NCBI GenBank assembly: GCA_023135215.1
Contig: JAGLTP010000567.1
Span: 1 to 8,798, forward strand
DNA: 8,798 nt
Reading direction: 5' to 3'
Source: Candidatus Heimdallarchaeota archaeon
Lineage (GTDB): Archaea > Asgardarchaeota > Heimdallarchaeia > Heimdallarchaeales > Heimdallarchaeaceae
The notes below the pieces were generated by a model, which saw nothing but the letters and a program-made list of their open reading frames with translations, did no database searches and had not been told where the DNA came from. Below, piece by piece: positions 5,888 to 8,798 of the stretch. The position numbers and the translations under genes were made by a program. The first letter of the stretch is position 1, and each line of letters opens with the position of its first letter.

Positions 5888-7185
5888 TTTCTCTTCCTCT
5901 CATTGTATAGATTTTCGAAATCCGGGTCAACTTTAGCATAAGGTTGAATCAATTCAAGAAAGTCATATGCTTCCTGAATTAATTCAAAATCTTCATCCTC
6001 AACACCTTTCATCCATTTGGAATGAATTGCATTTGAAATAAAACCACCACCCATGATTACTTGTTGCATCATATGGGTAATTTCTTCATCGGTTTTTGCT
6101 AAAATGGATTCTTTGTTTACAGCGGCGATATATCTAAATGCCTGCATAAAGAAGTTATCACCAATAAGCTCTTCGTATCGCTCTGCTAATTTTGATTCAG
6201 AATAGTCATTAGCTTTAATTGCCTCAGCTGCAGCTGTAGCTGCATACATACCTGTAAAGAATGCTTCAGGCATTCCTTCTCCTAAGAATGGTATGACAAA
6301 ACCTCCTGCTTCTCCCGTAAGGATTAAACCGTTCCTTACTCTCTTTTCAATAGCTTCGTCATACTCCAAATGTAACCCCCAAGAGGTTATCTCTCCTCCT
6401 TCTAGCTTTTTCTTAACCACTGGAAGATTGAGGAAGTTCTCCATGTATTTATTCACATTTGGAAAATCATCATTGATTAGATTTTCATCCATATATCCCC
6501 CAGTTCCCACAGTGACTGTGTCTTTCTTTGGGAATATCCAAGGCCAAGTTTTATGTTGAATTCCAGGAGATAAGTAATATTCTATACAGTCACCAAATCT
6601 CTCATTAATTATCTCTTCTCCTAGTTTAACAGCAACTGTAACATACAGAATCATATTCTGACCCTTTCTTTTTGGAATTAAACCAGCTTTTCTACCAACT
6701 ATTGAATTCACACCTGCTGCATCTATAATCACTTTTCCAAAGAATTTTTCCCCAGAATCGGTTACAACTCCTTTGATGTAATCGTTTTCTTCTATAATAT
6801 CCAGTACAGTGGTTGAAAGTTTGACCTCAGCTCCAGCTTTTCTAGCTTCTTCTGTATGCCAAGCATCTAAATGGTCTCTTCTTACTGAAAGTAACAAAAT
6901 CCCTTCTGAAGGAATTTCATGAAAAACTGTTGTTCTTTCGCTATTGATATGATAAGTTCTCATTTCTCTAATAGTTCTTTCAACAGGACATTCAGCAATA
7001 TAGTGCAGATCTGGATCGAGTATAGCAGCGCCATTTAAACAAGTTCCAGAAACATTCTTTTCACCTGGAACTTGGGATTTCTCAAGAAGTAGTACTTTCA
7101 TTCCAAGTTCTGCAGCTTTTTTAGCTGCTGCAGGACCTGCACATCCAGCACCAACGACTATGATATCATACTCATTATTACTCAT
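5884..7185 (-). CDS. FixC / geranylgeranyl-reductase-family FAD oxidoreductase
   Basis: This 433-residue flavoprotein belongs to the superfamily of FixC, ETF-quinone oxidoreductase and archaeal geranylgeranyl reductase. A Rossmann FAD motif VGAGCAG (11-17) is followed by the ribose-binding Glu35. KNVSG (43-47) and the VRRDHLDAW stretch (101-109) resemble FixC/ETF-QO, as does IIDAAGVNS (153-161). TWPWIFPK (213-220) resembles the substrate-pocket P-x2-Y-x-W-x-FP motif of geranylgeranyl reductases, with the Tyr replaced here. GEAGGFVIPFLGEGMPEA (291-308) is the second FAD-contact motif and is closer to the reductase form. No membrane helix is evident. The first in-frame ATG is at 7212, but a perfect AAGGAGG (7200-7194) sits just before the ATG at 7185, so that start is chosen. 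The partner ferredoxin overlaps its stop codon and no EtfA/EtfB is nearby. Either quinone-linked electron transfer or lipid double-bond reduction is possible; the family call is firm, the reaction is not. Confidence 0.85.
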   Translation of the reverse strand: MSNNEYDIIVVGAGCAGPAAAKKAAELGMKVLLLEKSQVPGEKNVSGTCLNGAAILDPDLHYIAECPVERTIREMRTYHINSERTTVFHEIPSEGILLLSVRRDHLDAWHTEEARKAGAEVKLSTTVLDIIEENDYIKGVVTDSGEKFFGKVIIDAAGVNSIVGRKAGLIPKRKGQNMILYVTVAVKLGEEIINERFGDCIEYYLSPGIQHKTWPWIFPKKDTVTVGTGGYMDENLINDDFPNVNKYMENFLNLPVVKKKLEGGEITSWGLHLEYDEAIEKRVRNGLILTGEAGGFVIPFLGEGMPEAFFTGMYAATAAAEAIKANDYSESKLAERYEELIGDNFFMQAFRYIAAVNKESILAKTDEEITHMMQQVIMGGGFISNAIHSKWMKGVEDEDFELIQEAYDFLELIQPYAKVDPDFENLYNERKRK

Positions 7186-7193
7186 TTGTTGTT

Positions 7194-7200
7194 CCTCCTT
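7194..7200 (-). promoter_or_regulatory. Strong Shine-Dalgarno site that sets the flavoprotein start
   Basis: The minus strand reads AAGGAGG, eight bases before the ATG at 7185. It lies inside the longer open frame that begins at 7212, so the first nine codons of that frame are almost certainly leader. Its first three bases form the end of the right arm of the leader hairpin. Confidence 0.8.
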
Positions 7201-7258
7201 GAAAGCTAACAACGATAAAACAACCGGAATGTCAGGTTTCTACTCGTTGTGTTTCAAG
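7198..7258 (-). promoter_or_regulatory. Nested hairpin in the flavoprotein mRNA leader
   Basis: Two perfect 7-bp inverted repeats nest in register: CTTGAAA (7198-7204) with TTTCAAG (7252-7258), and ACAACGA (7209-7215) with TCGTTGT (7244-7250). They are separated by a 4-by-1 internal loop. A further AACC/GGTT pairing closes a nine-base apical loop. The arm nearer the gene runs into the Shine-Dalgarno AAGGAGG. As RNA this would be a 5' stem that could modulate ribosome access; as DNA the arms could be operator half-sites. I recognise no known riboswitch. Confidence 0.5.
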
Positions 7259-7292
7259 TAGCTTAAATTCAGATTTGGCTCTTGTGGGCTAA

Positions 7293-7300
7293 TTTTAAGT
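7293..7300 (-). promoter_or_regulatory. Candidate TATA box for the flavoprotein operon
   Basis: The minus strand reads CTTAAAAT here. A start about 25 bases downstream falls near 7270, which would make the nested hairpin the very first part of a roughly 85-base leader. This is the best-placed TATA-like sequence, but others exist in this AT-rich stretch. Confidence 0.35.
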
Positions 7301-7347
7301 TTTTACTCATAATGGTTACCACATCTTTGGAAATACTATTCTAAAAA

Positions 7348-7407
7348 AATGAAATTGGTTTTTAGAGCTGTGTAGCTAAACAGAAAAGTAAAAATAACAA
7401 TTTCATT
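7348..7407 (+). promoter_or_regulatory. Amidohydrolase promoter region inside a 10-bp inverted repeat
   Basis: Arms AATGAAATTG (7348-7357) and CAATTTCATT (7398-7407) are perfect reverse complements 40 bases apart. Between them are two TATA-like candidates: TTTTTAGA (7359-7366), giving a start near 7389 and a 28-base leader, or GTAAAAATA (7388-7396), giving a start close to the ATG at 7418 and an almost leaderless message. The ATG has no Shine-Dalgarno (CAGAGACCTC precedes it), which fits a short leader. The arms could bind one regulator at two sites. Confidence 0.35.
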
Positions 7408-7417
7408 CAGAGACCTC

Positions 7418-8605
7418 ATGGATATTCAAGAATTTAAACAACTTCTTATTGATGAAGCTAAAGAACTTGAGGCTTATGTTATAGAAAAACGAAGACATTT
7501 TCACATGAATCCTGAGACAGGATTTGAAGAAGTAGAAACTTCAGCTCATATTGAAGAAGAATTAAGAAAGATTGGTTATGATATACAAAAAACAGCAATT
7601 ACTGGAATCATTGCTAATCTAGATTCAGGTAAGGAAGGCAAGACAATTGCTTTAAGAGCAGATATTGACGCACTAAATGTTACTGAAGATAATGATAAAC
7701 CTTATTGCAGTAAAATACCCGGGAAGATGCATGCATGCGGTCACGATGCCCATACTGCTATGCTACTAGGTGCTGCGAAAATAATCTACAAAAATAAAGA
7801 TAAATTAACAGGTAAAGTAAAACTTGTCTTTCAACCCGCAGAAGAAGGTGGAGGAGGAGCTAAGAAAATAGTGGATGAAGGACATATTGATGATGTTTAC
7901 CAAATCTTTGGTATTCATGTATGGCAAGAAGGACAAAGTGGAACTATAGCAACTAGAAAAGGACCATTCCTTGCTTCAGCTGATCAGTTTATAATAGAAA
8001 TAAAAGGCAAGGGTGGACATGCTGCTTGTCCTCATCAAACATTTGATCCAACAGCTGTTCTTGTTGATATTTACAATGCTATTCAAAAGATAGTCACTCG
8101 AGAGATTGATCCTTTGGAAAAAGCAGTCATTTCTATTCCGATGGTAGAAGGTAGTGATGCTCATAATATAATACCAACAATAGCTAAAATGCAAGGAACA
8201 TTCAGAACTTTCAATAATGATGTAAGAAATCACATCCTAAAACGAATGAAGGAAATTGTTGAAGGGTATAGTCTTGCTTGGAGATGTGTAGGAAAGATTG
8301 AGTTTGAGATAGGTGGTATCTATTATCCTCCAACAATAAATCATGCAGAGAGCGTTGATAATTTGATAGAAGTCTTAAAACCACTTGACGAAGTAAAGGA
8401 AGCTGATCTTACAATGGGTGGAGAAGATTTCGCTTTTTATCTCAATAAAACTAAAGGAGCGTTTATTGCTCTTGGTTTGTATAACGAAGAAAAAGGTATA
8501 ATTCATCCCCACCATCATCCTAAATTTGACATTGATGAAGAGATTTTATGGAAAGGAACAGCTGTTTATGCATTGCTTGCTTTCTATAATTTGTTCATAA
8601 AATAG
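7418..8605 (+). CDS. M20-family metallo-amidohydrolase (N-acyl amino acid / IAA-conjugate hydrolase-like)
   Basis: This 395-residue cytoplasmic enzyme (no signal peptide) fits the M20D group that includes hippurate hydrolase, IAA-amino-acid hydrolase and Sulfolobus carboxypeptidase CpsA. These are two-metal enzymes that cleave an amide bond to a free amino acid. Visible motifs are RRHFHMNPETGFEE (25-38), ALRADIDAL (78-86), MHACGHDAHTAMLLG (104-118), QPAEEGGGGA (139-148), GIHVW (165-169), GKGGHAACPH (197-206) in the lid domain, MGGEDFAFY (333-341) and HHHPKFDIDE (365-374). Likely ligands and catalytic residues are Cys107, His109, Glu142 (general base), Glu143, His167 and His366; His201 and Asn250 match conserved lid-domain positions. 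Length is normal and all core residues are present, so it should be active. ALP, usual after the Asp motif, is ALN here. It is transcribed alone, divergent from the flavoprotein operon. The acyl group and amino acid cannot be told from sequence. Confidence 0.92.
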   Translation: MDIQEFKQLLIDEAKELEAYVIEKRRHFHMNPETGFEEVETSAHIEEELRKIGYDIQKTAITGIIANLDSGKEGKTIALRADIDALNVTEDNDKPYCSKIPGKMHACGHDAHTAMLLGAAKIIYKNKDKLTGKVKLVFQPAEEGGGGAKKIVDEGHIDDVYQIFGIHVWQEGQSGTIATRKGPFLASADQFIIEIKGKGGHAACPHQTFDPTAVLVDIYNAIQKIVTREIDPLEKAVISIPMVEGSDAHNIIPTIAKMQGTFRTFNNDVRNHILKRMKEIVEGYSLAWRCVGKIEFEIGGIYYPPTINHAESVDNLIEVLKPLDEVKEADLTMGGEDFAFYLNKTKGAFIALGLYNEEKGIIHPHHHPKFDIDEEILWKGTAVYALLAFYNLFIK

Positions 8606-8607
8606 GG

Positions 8608-8704
8608 TTCTAGATTTAAGGTGTGTAAGATAAAAACACTTCGGACTTACATGCCGTTCTTATTACTCTAACGCTTTCTAATTAGAGAACTCTTCCGTCT
8701 AGAA
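8608..8704 (+). other. Possible multi-branched RNA structure downstream of the amidohydrolase
   Basis: TTCTAGA (8608-8614) can pair with TCTAGAA (8698-8704). Inside lie a 10-bp stem with two G-U pairs, 8620-8629 with 8646-8655 (16-base loop), and CTCTAA (8666-8671) with TTAGAG (8682-8687). GTTCT (8656-8660) with AGAAC (8686-8690) is an alternative. The whole starts three bases after the stop codon, so it may be a structured 3' untranslated region or a small RNA. The closing stem contains a self-palindromic hexamer, which weakens it as evidence. Confidence 0.3.
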
Positions 8705-8714
8705 ATAACATTGG

Positions 8715-8724
8715 TTTTTAAAAG
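8715..8724 (+). promoter_or_regulatory. TATA-like box near the right edge
   Basis: TTTTTAAAAG is a good rightward TATA-like sequence. It sits in ATTGGTTTTTA (8710-8720), an 11-base string also found in the amidohydrolase promoter region (7354-7364). A start near 8745 would serve a gene beyond the window, but the hairpin at 8737-8757 and its T-run would then lie at or just after the start. Confidence 0.3.
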
Positions 8725-8736
8725 GGTTCCAAACGT

Positions 8737-8766
8737 CTAACCTTGCTGAAAGGTTAGTCATTTTTT
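8737..8766 (+). terminator. Hairpin plus T-run, intrinsic-terminator-like
   Basis: CTAACCTT (8737-8744) and AAGGTTAG (8750-8757) form a perfect 8-bp stem with a five-base loop GCTGA, followed three bases later by six T (8761-8766). It has the layout of a bacterial intrinsic terminator. It lies 130 bases after the amidohydrolase stop and could end that transcript or an RNA from 8608. An alternative is a leader element of a gene to the right. Confidence 0.5.
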
Positions 8767-8798
8767 CTCAAAACCACCTTATTATGAAAGTCATCTTT

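Larger units (their letters stand above)
7186..7417. other. Divergent intergenic region with two promoters
   Basis: These 232 bases separate the leftward flavoprotein operon from the rightward amidohydrolase. They contain a nested hairpin next to the flavoprotein start (7198-7258), a leftward TATA-like box (7293-7300), and rightward TATA-like boxes (7359-7366 and 7387-7396) bracketed by a 10-bp inverted repeat. No small gene with a convincing start is seen. Confidence 0.6.

Overview
The window looks archaeal, most likely an AT-rich mesophilic archaeon. An Asgard-type lineage is my tentative guess. The reasons are a PAC2-family proteasome-chaperone-like protein, a solute-binding protein held by a transmembrane helix at each end, TATA-like promoter boxes, T-tract terminators with little hairpin, and good Shine-Dalgarno sites inside operons but not at operon heads. 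Coding DNA is AT-rich. No rRNA, tRNA, insertion sequence or CRISPR array was found.

Layout. Positions 1-374 hold no convincing gene. The first 180 bases are GC-rich (about 47%), rich in short inverted repeats, and carry an imperfect repeat. Six genes then read leftward. In transcription order they form two groups. Group A (7185 to 5270) is a FixC/geranylgeranyl-reductase-like flavoprotein, a two-cluster FixX-like ferredoxin and an SCP2-fold protein. These are tightly packed (4-base overlap, then a 15-base gap) and end in a strong T-tract. Group B (5170 to 375) is a Zn/Cd/Pb-type P1B ATPase, a solute-binding protein whose lobes appear circularly permuted, and a PAC2-family protein whose ATG directly follows the preceding stop codon. 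Divergent from group A, an M20 amidohydrolase reads rightward (7418-8605). It is followed by a 193-base structured intergenic stretch with a hairpin plus T-run.

How the genes fit together. Group A looks like a redox unit: ferredoxin electrons to or from an FAD enzyme acting on a quinone or isoprenoid-like lipid, with the SCP2 protein as a possible lipid carrier. No EtfA/EtfB is present here. Group B combines metal efflux, an extracellular binding protein without permease genes nearby, and a PAC2 protein. Its functional logic is unclear. The most unusual observations are the permuted binding protein, the long nested hairpin in the flavoprotein leader that reaches its ribosome binding site, and a short sequence element found near both ends of the window.
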